Positions 1 through 13,586 of a DNA stretch of 64,000 nt are shown piece by piece. Numbering within the stretch: the first letter of the stretch is position 1; the number at the start of each line of letters is the position of its first letter. This DNA comes from Strigops habroptila (taxonomy: Eukaryota; Chordata; Aves; Psittaciformes; Psittacidae): contig NC_044277.2 in the NCBI RefSeq assembly GCF_004027225.2, positions 92,020,283 to 92,084,282 on the forward strand. The letters are read 5' to 3'. Under the pieces are notes generated by a model. The model saw only the letters and a list, made by a program, of their open reading frames with translations, did not search any database and was not told where the DNA came from. Both the position numbers and the translations under genes were made by a program.

Positions 1-2521
1 GTCTCAATTTTCCACCTCTTAGTGGAAAAACTACATCACTGCAAGATTAAATAAAAACAATATTAGCTGAAGAGAAACTTAAGGGAGTCTTTATGAGATT
101 GACTATGATTTTGGCAGTGGGAAGAGTCCTGGGAAGATTTTTGCTAATGTCTGGAATTATATTGCACCACTTGCAGGTGCAGAAAGCCAGCCATGCAAAA
201 AACAAGGGAGATGCAACCTAGTTTTTCCTAATACAGGCTGCAACTTTTCTCTTCTTGTGAAATCCTGATTTTTTTTTCTAGTGCTAGGTAACTGGGAAAA
301 GGATTTTTGTTCTTTCATTCACACCAACATGCCCTGAAAAACAACTGCCAAGAATGAGGTGCTGGTTCCACCAAGTTTTTCTGTCCTCTTGAGGAAGGGC
401 TTTTAGCAAGATCTGTATCGTGACCTAACAACATCTATTAGGCAGCATGCATGCAGCAGAATGTATTTCTGGCCTCCCCTAACCTTTGGCATTACAGCAG
501 AATAGGAGGAGGGTTACATTACAGGGGCCGCATGAGATCGTTAGGTAGCCCAAAGAGCGATCTGTGAAGGACTGGAGGAGCTAAGTGCAATTCAGGGTGA
601 TGTTTCTCTTCTGGAATTGTGTCTCCCCATTGAACACAGCTAACATATGGAACCCTTTACACCTCTGTCTTTGCTACCAGTAGCAACTGTGGATGACTGC
701 CTCTCACCTGTCAGCATTTGTTAGCTTGATCAGTTTATATGCCCCATGGGAACCAGCAAGAGGTACTGATGGATCGTTCACCCATCAGAATTAGCTGCCA
801 CTTAACCCAGACATGCTGATGGATGGATGGGAGAAACCAGATAAGAAATGACAGCTCACTGCTTCAGTGGTGAGAAAAGAGGAGAGCTCTAGAAAGCGGA
901 TACTAATGGTGGCTGAGGGGAAAAGGGATGGGACCATGGGGACCATATCATGTGAAGCCATCCTTCCCTGATTTCCTTTTCCTTTCCCTGATTTCCTCCA
1001 CCCCCTATTTTGTTCTGGTTCTGCACCACTGCAGTCAACAGGATTTTTGCAGCTTTACTAGAGCCAGGATTGAATCTTTGCCTGTCTCTTGTTTTCCATC
1101 TCTTTCATTTTTGTTTCTTTGCTTTCAGCATTTCCATACATTTGTCTATCAATCCATAGTTCAGCAAAGAGCATAAAGAAAACGTCACTCCTTACTGTAA
1201 TCTAGTGGGAAGTTCCAACCGCTCTGCATCTTCCCAAGGCATAACACAGATAATGTGATTTGACATGAAGGCATACCCATGTCTTCCCATGCATTCTGAG
1301 CAGAAGGATCGATTGCTCTACTTCCTGACATGGAAACAGGGGAGCAACGCTGTGCAGCCAGAGTTGATGCCTAAAGTCCCACCGGTATGGCCGGCATTCC
1401 ACTGACCTCCTTTCTTCAGCAAGGGGCAGGGGGAAATGTCACAGTGCCTGCCAAGAATATCCATCTTGTCGGCAGCGTCCCCAGCACGTATCTTGCTGTG
1501 CCTGACTGGTGCATGCTGTCACTGGCACGTCTAACTCCATCTCGTGTCAGGAGCCGGAGCAGAGGAGGAGCTGGCAGCAGTGAGAGCACAGGAAGCAAAG
1601 CAGTGTTTTTCCTTTGGTGTTGAAAGTGTCAAAAGAAAGACAAAAATTTAATTTTACAGCACCTGAAGTCCAAAAGGTGCTTATGATGAGGGGTTTTACT
1701 ACTAAATTTAACCCAAGGCACATATTTTATAAGATTGACCAAAGTTTAAGTTTTCTTTCAGTTTCCAAATTTTTACTGAGCATTTTTTTTAAATTGGAAT
1801 TAACAGAGAAAACAAAACTTTACTTTCAACCCAAACGAATTACAGCATCATCCAGTTTGAGAGAAAGAGGTAAATGAACAAATACTGTATAATGAAACCA
1901 ACAGATATTTTAAGGTTAATAATCTAATATATTACACTTACATTGGGAAAAAGCCTAGGAAGAAATCATAGCTCTAATAAAATAATTGATAAATCTTCTA
2001 CTGACGTTTGAAAAGAAGAATGGATAATTAGGGTGTTTTTAAATAGCACTTAGCATTCAGGAAAGAGTCCTGGCCATTTGTGAATGGAGAAATATTTCAT
2101 ACTGGAGAGGTGGGATAAAACATGACTCTGCAATTGTGGCAAAACACACAAATAACTGTCCTGTTATGCACACAAACTTGTATTTTTAATAGAATGAAAT
2201 GCATTTAGAAAGCGCCCAGGGAAGCAAGTGCCTGCCCATAATTGTACACAGGGAACCAAATTAATGTCTCACACACATCAGCAGGTTACTTTACAAGTAA
2301 CCCCAGTGGACACATACGATGAATTTATGTCAGAGTATTCAACAGCAGGATTTTACCCAGTGACCTGGCTGAGGGCACTTTTTGGGCTGCTTTTCCACTT
2401 CCATTGTGGTCCCAATTCAAGCTGGATGTTAGTCAGGCTGGATGTTTGCCACGCTTGTCTTACCAGAGATCTGTTTTGACTGTCTCTAAAGCTGTGCTGG
2501 AGGCATAAAAATCGTCTCCTA

Positions 2522-2571
2522 TGTCCAGCATATTTATGGCAACACTTGTCCAGCATATTTATGGCAACACT
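2522..2571. repeat. Exact 25-bp tandem duplication
   Basis: A 25-bp unit that starts TGTCCAGCAT occurs twice in direct succession, at 2522-2546 and 2547-2571, with no mismatch. It lies only about 40 bp upstream of the 90-bp duplication. It is not a simple-sequence repeat. Confidence 0.9.
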
Positions 2572-2612
2572 CTGGGCTCAGAAAGGGACTGTGGTGACAA
2601 GTGCTCTTCTGA

Positions 2613-2794
2613 CACTCAGAAAGAAGTAGTTTTAATTGCAAGTGTTAGGAATAAGTGCAGAATAGAAGCACCTAAACATTACCCTGCCTGAGAGATGCTG
2701 CTCACTCAGAAAGAAGTAGTTTTAATTGCAAGTGTTAGGAATAAGTGCAGAATAGAAGCACCTAAACATTACCCTGCCTGAGAGATGCTGCTCA
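2613..2794. repeat. Exact 90-bp tandem duplication
   Basis: The sequence starting CACTCAGAAAGAAG at 2613 returns at 2703 and matches base for base over the whole 90-bp period, ending at about 2794. The absence of any mismatch in non-coding DNA means the duplication is either very recent or an assembly artefact. Confidence 0.92.
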
Positions 2795-4039
2795 AAGCCA
2801 CATTACACGGCTGACAGCCATGTATTTCAATTGCTGTGTAGGATATTGCTTTTAACAGGCCCTGCAGTTTAAACCTACTCTGAACAGAGTTGGCTTACAG
2901 GCTCTTTCAGTGGTGAACAGACTAAATCTGTTCTTACAGGCTAATTTACATGTGACCCCTTTGGCTTTACCTAGATGGGGTCCTAACCTCTTGCAGGACC
3001 CTACCTCTGCCTTCACACCCACCCTGGAGTGCCTGAGTGTAGATGGCACCCTGGGATCAGAGGTGAACAGTCACAGCGAGTGTCCCTGAGGCAGCCGCAT
3101 CCACATCTCAATCAAGCTGAAACGTTCCTTGCTGCGGAGGGAGAAAATACCAAATGTAATTTCACTGATCAGGTACGATGTTTTCTCCCTGCCTCTGATA
3201 CAGTATTACAATAGTCTTCTAGAAACTTCACCCCAAGATGCAGCAGTGGATGAGACTGACCCATCTGTGAGAGGAGCCACCCAATTTAGTTGCATTTAAC
3301 TCCATGACCATTCTGCAGAGGATAATCCCTTCGCTCCACTCACTGAAGAACAGGGGCAGGGAGCTCTGTTTCCCTTCTCCTATCACTTAGCAGGAAGAAA
3401 CTGTTTCACATTTCTATGGGAACTTTAATGGTCATTCCTGCTTATAGGTGAGGAGTTGTATTAATGAAATAAATGAGCTTAGAAGCAGACTAATGCAGCT
3501 ATAGCCAAGAAACTGATGGGAACCAAAAAGGGGAAAAAAGTAGCAAGAATAATCCTTTATATTGCTCAGATACGTTTTCCTACACCCTGGAAATCTGACC
3601 GAAGTTTTTACTGAATCCAAAGTGAACCTTTCTGTTATCTTAGGCGGGGTTTGGATTTTGGCAGGGATTTTAACATCCCTGCAATCCTCACCTCAGATAT
3701 GGACAATAGTTCTGTCCTCTTCTGACAGCTAGCCACGTGCTGTGTAGCTCACATTCCTTAGCTGTCAGGGAAGAAATTATATGCTGATGGCTTTATTTAC
3801 ATTTTTATTGCTATTGATGTTAATTATCTGTATGCCATCTCTTTTTCACCTCAGGAAACACTCCACCCCCAACTCAAATACTTTCCTAAATTTGTTTTCC
3901 TAAATTATACTGGGGGGAGTAGGGCTGTGGGTATTCATCCTGGATTCACAACCAAGTGATGCCATAACAAAAACATATGTCGTTGGGGCTCTTAGCACAT
4001 TGTTTCCTACAGTGAAAGAGGAGGTATGGATGACATTGT

Positions 4040-4255
4040 AAAAAGCACTGCTGAGACTCCACTTGGAAAACTCAGTACAGCATTTAGGGAAGGGGAGTTC
4101 AAGCTGCAACAGACCCACAAAAGGGTTACTGGAAGAACTGGGGAGTGCTGAGTATTATCAAACGAGCAGACTATAAAAGTTTAGTTTGTTTAGTCTAGTG
4201 AAATGAAGACCGAGAGGGGATATGGCTGTTTATGCTTCCTTTCAGGCCAGTTAAA
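4040..4255 (+). mobile_element. Old CR1/L3-like LINE fragment
   Basis: The text from 'gctgagactccacttgga' to 'gaccgagaggggatatgg' follows, with many changes, the part of CR1/L3 LINEs just before the 3' end: first-strand text about a list of tracts, then 'tttagtctagtgaaatgaag'. It appears more diverged than the CR1 that starts about 80 bp further on. The call rests on remembered consensus similarity, so the boundaries are approximate. Confidence 0.4.
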
Positions 4256-4329
4256 TGTATGGTGCTACTCAAGTTCAAGGAAAACACTAGCACAAGAACA
4301 AATGGGTGTGAACTGTCTTTATGCAGCCC

Positions 4330-4936
4330 TTTCATTCTGGGCTATTAGGAGGAGAGCTGCCAGCAGGTCAAGGGAGGTTATCCCTGCCCTCTACTCAGCA
4401 CTGGTGAGGCCCCTTCTGGAGTGCTGTGCCTAGTTCTGGGCTCCCCAGCAGAAGAAAGACGTGGTCTTGCGGGAGTGAGACCAGTGCAGGGCTGCACAAA
4501 GATGATTAAGGGTCTGGAACATCTCTCCTATGAAGAAAGGCCGAGAGAACTGGAGCTGTTCAGCCTGGAGAAGAGAAGGCTCCAGTGGGGGATCTTTTCG
4601 AGGTACATAAATAGCTGAAGGGAAGGTACAAAGAGGATGAAGCCAGGCTCTTTTCACTGGTGCCCAGAGATAGGACCAGAGGCAATAGGCACAAACCGAA
4701 ACACAGGAGGTTCTCTTAGAACATCAGGAAACACTTTTTCACTGTGGGTGACTGAGCACTGTCATAGGTTGTCCAGGGGGGTGGTGGAGTCTCCGTTCTT
4801 GGAGATACTCAAAAAACATCTGGACACGATCCTGTACAACAGCACAACCAGCTATAGGTGGCCCTGCTTGAGCAGGGAGGTTCAACCCAATGATCTCCAG
4901 AGGTCCCTGCCAACTTCAGCCCTTCTGTGATTCTGT
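4330..4936 (+). mobile_element. CR1 LINE, 5'-truncated, 3' end intact
   Basis: About 600 bp matches the 3' part of a bird CR1 element. It contains the end of the reverse-transcriptase ORF (broken frames reading like 'YSALVRPLLECCA' and 'LEHLSYEERPRELELFSLEKRR') followed by the 3' UTR, which ends 'gatctccagaggtcc ... ttctgtgattctgt', the typical CR1 terminus. The frame is interrupted, so it is a dead copy. It belongs to a subfamily different from the younger CR1s at 25.4, 52.6 and 53.6 kb, whose 3' UTR ends 'aactagatgatcttta'. Confidence 0.85.
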
Positions 4937-7900
4937 CTCATAACACACTCAGGCTGGAAATGAGTTGACTTCTACCCTCAGAGGAATGAATGGCCTCTTA
5001 CACAGAAGACCAGAGGACTAAAACTAGCTAATTTTAAGAGTGAGCTTGATTGTATTAGATGCCATGAGAGCAGGGAACCTGTCCTGCTGACGCTACCAGA
5101 CACATGCCACTATACAGTCTTTAAACATCATGGTGATGATAATAGTTTATGGTAGTGGAAAGGGAAGGAAAATGAAAGAGTTTTGTACTGTTAAAAAAGA
5201 TCACGGGGTCCCAAAAGAATTGACATTACCTACCTGTGGTTAATATAACTATTAATTATGATAAGGGATTGATGTTAAATTGGTAGATCTATATTTTTTC
5301 CTTTTTTTTTTCCTTTTCTGCTATATATTAGCAGAAATCAGAAGCTTCTCCTAAGAAACAACAAACTGCCACAGCTGGTTTCTAACATTATTTACAATTT
5401 AAATCAGTAGGCAGGCCCCAGCAAACTGAAGAAAAGAACCCTTCCATTATTCCCTCTACCCAGCGAGGTCTCGCCCCTCTTCATCTTTATGATAAGGAAT
5501 GTCTGGTATGCGAGCGTCACTCCAGCACATCTCTGCAGCTCTCTTGTGACTGTGAGTCCCAAATGGAGACTAAAGGCACTTGTGAGCAGGGCGCTGGCTC
5601 ACAAACACTGCCCAAAGCATCACTAATTATTGTGCATTTTGCTAAGTGCAGGTGTGTGCCTTACCACGGGTAAAAAATAAGTGAGTCTGCACTCTCCAAG
5701 TCTCTTCAGTTAGCAATCAGATACTACACGCAGTCTGTCTAACACACAGCAATGCTCAGGCTGTTTTCAGAGGCAGCCTTTTTGCTCAATAGGGATGAAT
5801 GGGAAAGCTGTAAATATAAACAGCCTGATTAGTGGCAGCAGTCTCTTGGAACAGAAGTGCAGCATTCCTATTAACCCTTCTGCACTCAGTCACAGTCCCC
5901 TTGCTGGCTTACCTTCTGCTTTCAGAGAGAAGCTGAACTTTGCTGGCTACCCTGCCTCAGACTTAGAACCTGAGCTCTGCCCCTGGGAGGAGAAGGAGGG
6001 TGGGGAGGGAGGAGTGCATCCACCAAGCTTGCTTACTAAGTAAGCTGAGCTAGTAACCATGCTGGGAAGCCAAAATTTCTCCTTACGCAATTACTTTTTA
6101 GTGATGCCTGCAGATGTGCGCTCCAGCCAAATGTGAGTTATCTTTCTAAAGTGTGGAGAAGAAAAGAAGCTCTTGCTTGAAATAGATTAGAAAGGAGAAG
6201 AGTACACACCGGGAGGTCAGCATGTCAGGAAGCTGAGTGAAGCAAAACCTTGAGAGGAGGTGGAACTGCCTTTGTTAAATCATACGGAAGTCAGCTCAGC
6301 ACAGATACTGCTGTCTACTGGAGTCAACAGGAAGATTCACTTTAAGTTCAACAGGTTTCATCAGTCCCCATAGAAGGTGGAAACAAGTGCTGAAGGTGCT
6401 AATTAAGGTGTAGCACAAGACTCAGGATCTTTTATTTAGAAAACAAAACATCTAATCACTCCTCCTCCCAGTTCTCCCCGGCCTGAAGAACACATACCAA
6501 ATATTACCATCTCGTAATCATCAACAAAAAAATTATCAGCAACAGATCATGCCCTCATTTTTAGATTGAAGATTGTCGAATAGCTCAACCACTGGGCGTC
6601 CTTTGTTGTCATGTTACTTCAAATGTCATCCTCTTTGATTCATGGCAAAAAGGCTTGCTCTTTATGGGCTGGAAAACATTAGAGAAACAAGTAGCCTGTG
6701 CAGGCTTCCAGCCTTCTTGTAGTTTGTCTATGCCAGCATTTGACAGGGAAACTCAGACCAGTAATAGGAGTCATCCACTAAATCTGATACGGGAGGACCT
6801 CTGGATCAGTCTGCTGCTGATAACCATAGAAAGAAGCCAATGTCTTGCAAGTTAGTAACTTCTGGTTTAGTTTTTCCCACAGTCACTATTACAAATGGAG
6901 CTGCACAGGGGGAGCTGGGATAGAAGGGTTCCTAAAACCGTTAGTCCACACACAGTTTAAATGATACTGTCCTTCACCCTTTTCTCTCCTGTAATAAAGC
7001 TTGCACGCTTGTCTCCCAAATGTATTCCCTGAATAACTGAAGTCCTTTCCCACCATTCATATTGTGATCTGAGGTTTCCTCCCTTTAACCTGACAGTAAA
7101 GATGAAAGGCAGTTTTACAAAAGAAACAGCAAAACTAAAACATGGACGGAACCTCTGGGGGAATTAATCTTTGTTCTGAAATCAAAGTGGTGTGAGCACA
7201 CACATATACACCACACCGTTTGACTGAGCAACAGCTCATGAGAAATACAGTTCTGGAATGGACTAAACAACCAACTGGGAAGAATGGGTGAGGGCTGTGC
7301 AAATAGGCACAAATAGGAGCAACGTGGCTGAATTTCAGTAATCAAAAATTTAGGCTTATCATCAGGAAAACTGACTTGAGGCTCAAGTTCAACGCAAGCA
7401 AAAGGGCGAAAGTCCATCACGCAATACAGATGTTGGAAAATAATTCACTTGCATGTTTTTTATTACTGCAGTGAAAGATACAAGGAAGACAAGATTTACT
7501 TCTGCCTTCAAGGCACACTTAGAAAAAGTAGCTGGTTTTGGGTTTTTTCTCAGTAACACCGACACAGTGGAAATATAAGAACAATAATGTCAGCTGCATT
7601 TTAACAATAACATCCTCCAAATACTGAACAGCTTTATGAACATCACAAAATAAATGATAAAGAGACCTGTAGCTCTCATCCTGGGCCTGGGGCAAGTTCA
7701 ATTTCACTTTGCTATACTGGGGAAGAAACTTTTCACCTGGTCTTTAAAAGCCAGCATTCCTCCATCTGAAATGAAACAAAAAGGGGCTAACTACCCTGCG
7801 ACCTTAAAAACCCTCTGACACTGACAGTCTTCTTGGGACCTAGAATCTACAGTGTTGTCTCTAGCACAGTGAAAACACTGTCAGTTTCCTAACCTGCTGG

Positions 7901-10900
7901 AAGGTTTCCTAACCTATTGGCTAAGACCAATAATGTCCTCTTCAGGATCTGCAAGAGCAGTTCAGGTGTAAGGTCTCCACTAATGCCAGTCCAGAGTGAG
8001 TCTTGACCCAGCCTGCTGGTAACTGAGCAACCACACATCCCAAAACGGAGGTGTGGTACCGATCCACCTAAGTCTGATGGACTGTTAGGAACCAGGCAAG
8101 GGTTCAGTATGTTTTGAAGGAATAAATAAGAAAAGCTAAACCATTACGTTGAATTTGTTTCACAGAAGATTTCTGATGTTGAAAGTTGTAATTAGTTATA
8201 ATTTAGTCTAAACATGCACAGGGCTTTCAGCATGCAAAAAAAAAACAACCAAAGCAGCTTTCCCAGAAATTGTCATAATAAAGTGTGCTGCAAAGACTTC
8301 TCCAGGGCAAACCTTTGCACTAGCCTGAATCCCCCCGACTTCAAGCCCAGTCCTGTGGCGTTTATTTATGTGGACAATTCCATTTGCAGTAGTCATGACT
8401 GCACAGATAAACTATTCATGACAGAGCACGCCTCAACTCAAACAAGTCCCTTCAAGGAATAATAAGCATAGAAAAAGCCTAATACACGTATTTGAAATAC
8501 TTCTGGCTCCATAAAATCGTGCTGTAAGTGGAGTGGAAGTTGGTGCGGAATTCACTGAAGAGCCCTGTTTCCTACCTATGTAAGGACAGTGACAAATAAG
8601 GCAGCCAGGCACATCCTTTTCTTATGAAGATGATTAGACATCTTTAATACTTAATCTGTCTCTTTGATGGATTTCTTACAAAGCCATATCTTTAAAGTCA
8701 TACCTTTAATGACATTATCTTTCTTCTCACGTTAGCTCCTTAGCCTGTGAGAGTAAAGGATGGTTGTTCTTTGTTTCTTACTTTCTATACAGGCCAGTAG
8801 TTACTAAATACCGGTTAAGTTCTATAGTCCATATTATCCAGGAAATCATGCTAGACAAGCATTAATACTTTCATATGGGTTTTATTTTTTACCTATTTAT
8901 ATTTGGAACAAAAAACCAAATAAACTAGTTACCTCCTGTGATTCTGTAGGTGTGATAGTTCTTTCAAGATCATCTTCTTTGTATCAGAAGTTTTAAAATC
9001 AAGCTTTGATAAGGGACATTTTTGTTTCTTTTTTTTTACATGTTCAAAGTTTTCTCAAAATAAATTCTTTCATTTTCTCATCTATAATTTTATCGCTCTA
9101 ATCCTATATCCTGCTTAAAATTGCCTACCCTTTATTCATTACAAAGCATGTAACTATATTTAGTTAAAATGGTTTACAGAATCTTCTAACTAGCAGTATT
9201 TTCCTGATTAAAACCCCATTATATTCCATGAAAGCTGGATTTATTCTCACCTCAACTCACTGCCCATATAGCACTCTCCCATGAAAAAAGAACAAAAATT
9301 GCCTACATTAAGAGAGATTTTAGAAAAATGCTATGTATGTTTTTATTCAGTTATAGGGAACATACTTCCCTAAAATGCTTAGTTGGCTCCAGCTCTTCAT
9401 TTCCCACAGATTTTTGCTACAAATACAGAGCTGAAAGTAACAGCTCTCCTAGGGATTATCTTCTGAAAAGTGCCTAATTGTGGCTGGGAAATCTGTCAAA
9501 TGTAGGTTCTTCCCCTGCCAGAGGTCAATGCTAACCAAGAGGCATCAGCCCTTATCGTCTTGTCCATTTTCCAGGCTGAAATGCTTCACATCTTAAGAAT
9601 GTATTCCCTTTACTGGAACGATGGGTGTGCTCTGTGCTCTGACTCGGAGTTCGCCCTCTGCTTAAGCCACAGACACCTTTCATTACATTTTTTTTCCCTT
9701 TTCAGAGTTGATCTCTTCCTTTCTATCCTCAACATGGAATAAGTAACTTGATCGCTTCACTGGGGCTTCACAGCAGTGCGCCTCCTGACAGAGCATTTCA
9801 AAACTTGGAAACCACGCACCTTTGTGGAGAGCACTGGAAGCAATTATCTAGGAATACACTGTGGTTTAGAAAAGTATTAATTTTCATGATTTGTAGGAAA
9901 CACCAAAGGAATTAGTGACAAGAAAATCATCAGTAAAATGTCAAAACTTCTTCCAAAATCAGGAAGGCAACTCCCAGATAAGAGGATAATTAAACACAGA
10001 CTCTCCCTGCTTTATTATGGCACCAGCCTTGTAATGGGAAGTCTGAGATCTAGTCTCAAAACTGCCAAAGGCTTACCTTGATTCTCAGCTCTTCTGTCTG
10101 CAGCTGCAGGGCCAGGACATTCATATTGTGTTTGCCTCAAAGAGATGTTGGAGCACCAACTTACCAAATATCTGTAAATCTCTTGGAAAGCAGCAGTGAG
10201 AAAAAGGCTTAAGTGCAGTGCATCATCTGCTCACTGAGAACCTCTCCAGCACCAGATAGCTTTGAAACTGTCCAGAAGAATCAGACAGGTTATACTTAGG
10301 AGCACCCCAGAGAAAGCCTAGGTCCCAGGGGAGAAAGCTTTTTTACCTGCTTTCCAGAAAGGACAGGTCTCCTGGATTCAAGGCCATCACTTTGATGGAC
10401 CCTGCTCTATAAAACTCTTAGTGGTTGGGAGCTGGATAGTACAGGAGACCCCCTCTTCACTGGAATCAGTCCATGTCAAAAAAAATGCTACAGTGGTGTT
10501 ACGTCCATGCTTTGTGAAAATACAAACCTCAAACTGATGTGCGTGGCAATGTGGCTGGAGGGAATGGGCAGATGGTTGAACAGACAGTGGCCAAAATTAA
10601 GTAAATTTAACCTTCCTTCTCCCCCCCCCGCCCCGACGAATTTCTTTCTTCTCTTTATTCATCAATCTGAAAACAAAATATTCTTTATCTAAAATTATCT
10701 TCTTCACAAGCAAACCAAGAAACATGTATGTTACAGAACACAGTCTTAATACCCATTTCTGAAACTCCTCTGCCTTCTTTATTCCTAAACACTGTAAACA
10801 TACTCTGGTATATTTATATGCACCGATAGCAACCTGACACCAGTGCTTAAAAATAAACCAAAGAGGAATTGCAGAGGGTGTGTGCACAACAGACATACCA

Positions 10901-12286
10901 CTCTATAGTAGGCCTGAAGAGATGACATTAGGGGCGTACTATCCATTATATTTGTTTGGGTTTAATCCATATCGTTAAAGAACAAGGTGCAGAGGGTTAC
11001 GCAAAGCTTACTTTAGGTTCTTGTTTTAAAATCAACACAACAGTAATTATCATTGATGAGACCATATGCAGTCCCACCTTACTTCCTAGATGAAATAGCC
11101 ACCACTCCCTTCCAAAGCTAAGCACACATCTAGCTATCCCCTGTCAGACCCCAAAAGCATCACCTACCTAACGGTATCTGTTCATGTATGGGCCCCTCAC
11201 CCTTTGCCATCTCTCTCTCAGAACATAAGTTTGTTTTTTGTTGAAATCTGTGACTAAATTCCCACAGATATGCCAATGGATAGGGGCACTAGGCATCCCC
11301 TGGGCCTTTGAAAAGCAGATGGCATTAACATACCACCCTGAAGGCAACAAATATCTACAGTAGCTACAGGGGAAATGTGCATATATGCATAAAGAAAGAG
11401 GCAAGAGAAAGTAAAAATGTCAAAGGCTTTTTAGTTTGTTATCAACATATTGGTGGATCTCTGTCTCCCATTATTGTTTTAATTCTCTTGTGTGACAAAA
11501 GAAAGATTTCAAGTTTACTGCTGCATTTTCCTTACATGCTGAAGAATGATTTTTAATACATGGTTTTATATAGTTCTTTACGGCTTCTCAATTTAGGCAC
11601 CTGCATAAAGTGAATTAAGACAGAATGTAATGGTTTCCTCAATGCAGAATTGTACAACAGTAAGCACCAAGCTTTACAGTAAAATGAAAACAGTCACACC
11701 ATTCACACAGAAAGTCTACATTTGCTTTCGGTAGGTAGCTGAAGCAGAGACTGGAGGAGACAGCATACAGCAAACTAGGTAAAGGCACAAAGTTTCTTTT
11801 GCTTACAAACCCAAACACCAAGTGATTTCTAGGCATATACCAAAGAAGATAGAAGCAGAATGGGCAACAATGGGAGTTTTTGTAGATTTTAAGCCAGCAT
11901 GAGTCAAATACTTGAAAATCGGCATTTGAGCTGCTGGAAAGTTGCAGTAGGTGCTAGGAAATTTGCTCATCCATGAGCTCAGCAGCAAAACCAAGCTCCT
12001 GAGGCACACAAAGGTTTGAGGAGATGAAAGCTCACAGCCCTCAGTTCAGAGGAAATGCTATTGTGATAAACTATTAATTATGTATGAATACAGCAGTGAT
12101 GGTATTGCATGCATTTTGAAACAAAGCAGTTCCCCAAAGGAAGTGTTATCTAATTATTTTTATATCCCTCAAAGACAGACGTCTCCTTGGCACCTAAAAA
12201 GGAACATATAATCCAGGGGGCTGCTTCTCTGAGTAAATTTTCTTCCTGGCCCGTCAAGAGGGCTCCTGCTCAGGGCCGTACACCTC
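4937..12286. other. Intergenic sequence, no gene seen
   Basis: More than 7 kb of AT-rich DNA without a supported gene. Open frames here are short, lack similarity and are not followed by plausible exon partners. A 20-bp imperfect direct repeat lies at 7884-7921 and C- or A-homopolymers occur at 8236-8244 and 10620-10629. I see no RNA gene. Confidence 0.55.
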
Positions 12287-12365
12287 CTACTGTGGAGTAG
12301 CCAAGGAGCATTTCTGGTCCCACCAGAGGCTCTGGCCAGGCTGGAAAAGACCAAATATGCAGGTC
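12287..12365. repeat. Unnamed dispersed repeat, copy A
   Basis: The segment around 'gcatttctggtcccaccagaggc ... gctggaaaagaccaaat' resembles 15,478-15,576, where the same words occur in the same order and orientation with a roughly 20-bp insertion in the other copy. I do not recognise the family. It could be an old transposon fragment shared by both places. Confidence 0.5.
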
Positions 12366-13191
12366 CTTATATTTTCCAATAGCAACAAATGATCCTACCA
12401 CAACTTTAGCAGGGTATCTCCAAATGGAAAAAAAGAAACTATCTACAGGGCAACCGCAATAGAGGGATGGGCTTGTAACAGAGAAACCCATGAAAAATAA
12501 AGGTATGACTTTTCACTAAATTATTCAATACAGGAGTAAGCAAATCACACTTTATTGGCATGTCACTGTTCAATTAACCTTTACAAGTAGCTGCATTTAA
12601 TAGATTTGTTTTGTTTATATAAATGTTAACATGAGACAGATTAATACATTGTCTGATTTAGAGGGCTAAACCACTAAACCGCAATGTGAATTAAGTATTG
12701 GTAAATCACTGGTGCAGCAATACATGCAGTTATTAAATGCCCTGAAGTCAGACCAAAAGGCAGATTAAAAATGTACTGGTAGAAAGACTGCATGTGAATT
12801 TCAAATTCTGCTAGTTAGTATTAATGATTTCAGTGACTAAATAAATGACCCTAGAAGTTTTATGCCACTTTAACCTACCTGTCTCTAACTCAGAGAGCAT
12901 TTACATTTGTATCTAACTTCCTTCTAATGTTGAACCACCTAAGTAGTCATTTTAGTAGCAGGTATATGCCTAAAAACACAGCAGTGACTTCTAGGAGGGT
13001 GTTAAATCCTTCTCAAAATCATTCAGATAAACCTTAATTTCCACTGTGAAATAAGGCAACTTGTGTCCCCAGTGAAACTGTTTTAGTGAAAATATAAACT
13101 GACCTAAACCTGCTGTGTACTCACAGTCAACAAAACCTCACTGGATGCTCGGAAAAAAAATGAGCCTTACGTCCCTCTTTCTTTATTATGT
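12366..13191. other. Intergenic sequence, nothing seen
   Basis: AT-rich sequence without open frames or repeats that I can name. A minus-strand AATAAA lies at 12551-12556 and could be an alternative, more distal end for NHLRC1 transcripts. Confidence 0.5.
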
Positions 13192-13197
13192 CTCAAC
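13192..13197 (-). promoter_or_regulatory. NHLRC1: Candidate poly(A) signal of NHLRC1
   Basis: AATAAA on the minus strand (tttatt on plus), about 910 bases after the NHLRC1 stop codon. This would give a 3' UTR of roughly 0.9 kb. It is chosen by position only; no transcript evidence is available. Confidence 0.4.
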
Positions 13198-13586
13198 AAC
13201 CTTTCAATTGTTAGTGGAATCTTGAAGTTATGGGTGCAAAAGTACCGTATTATTGACTAGACAGTGGAGGGCAGTATTGGGAAGTCCACAAGCATAGGTG
13301 TCTTAGTAGCACAGCCAACTCAATCTTATATATGCAGAAGTACTTGTGGTCTAAACACAAATACTTCAAGGAGCTTTTAGGGAAAGCTGCACATGCTGGT
13401 AGCCACACACCAAGTTATCTCCAAGTATAGACACAGACTTGTGCATTATACAGGAAGATCAAGTACTCCAGTAGAACCCTAATAAAGGTGGGAATAAACT
13501 AGTAGAGGGAAGAGTGCTCCCAGAAGAGTGTTTCCCCAGTATGGAAAAAATAGGCTTCGAGCACTAATTCACTTCACACAACTCAC

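Larger units (their letters stand above)
1..4039. other. Intergenic sequence, no gene seen
   Basis: This stretch is AT-rich and has no open frame with recognisable protein similarity, no CpG island and no exon-like block that I can support. By human synteny the next gene to the left should be KIF13A, with its 5' end facing this way, but no KIF13A motor-domain exon is visible here. The only structure noted is two exact tandem duplications (2522-2571 and 2613-2794), listed separately. Confidence 0.6.
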
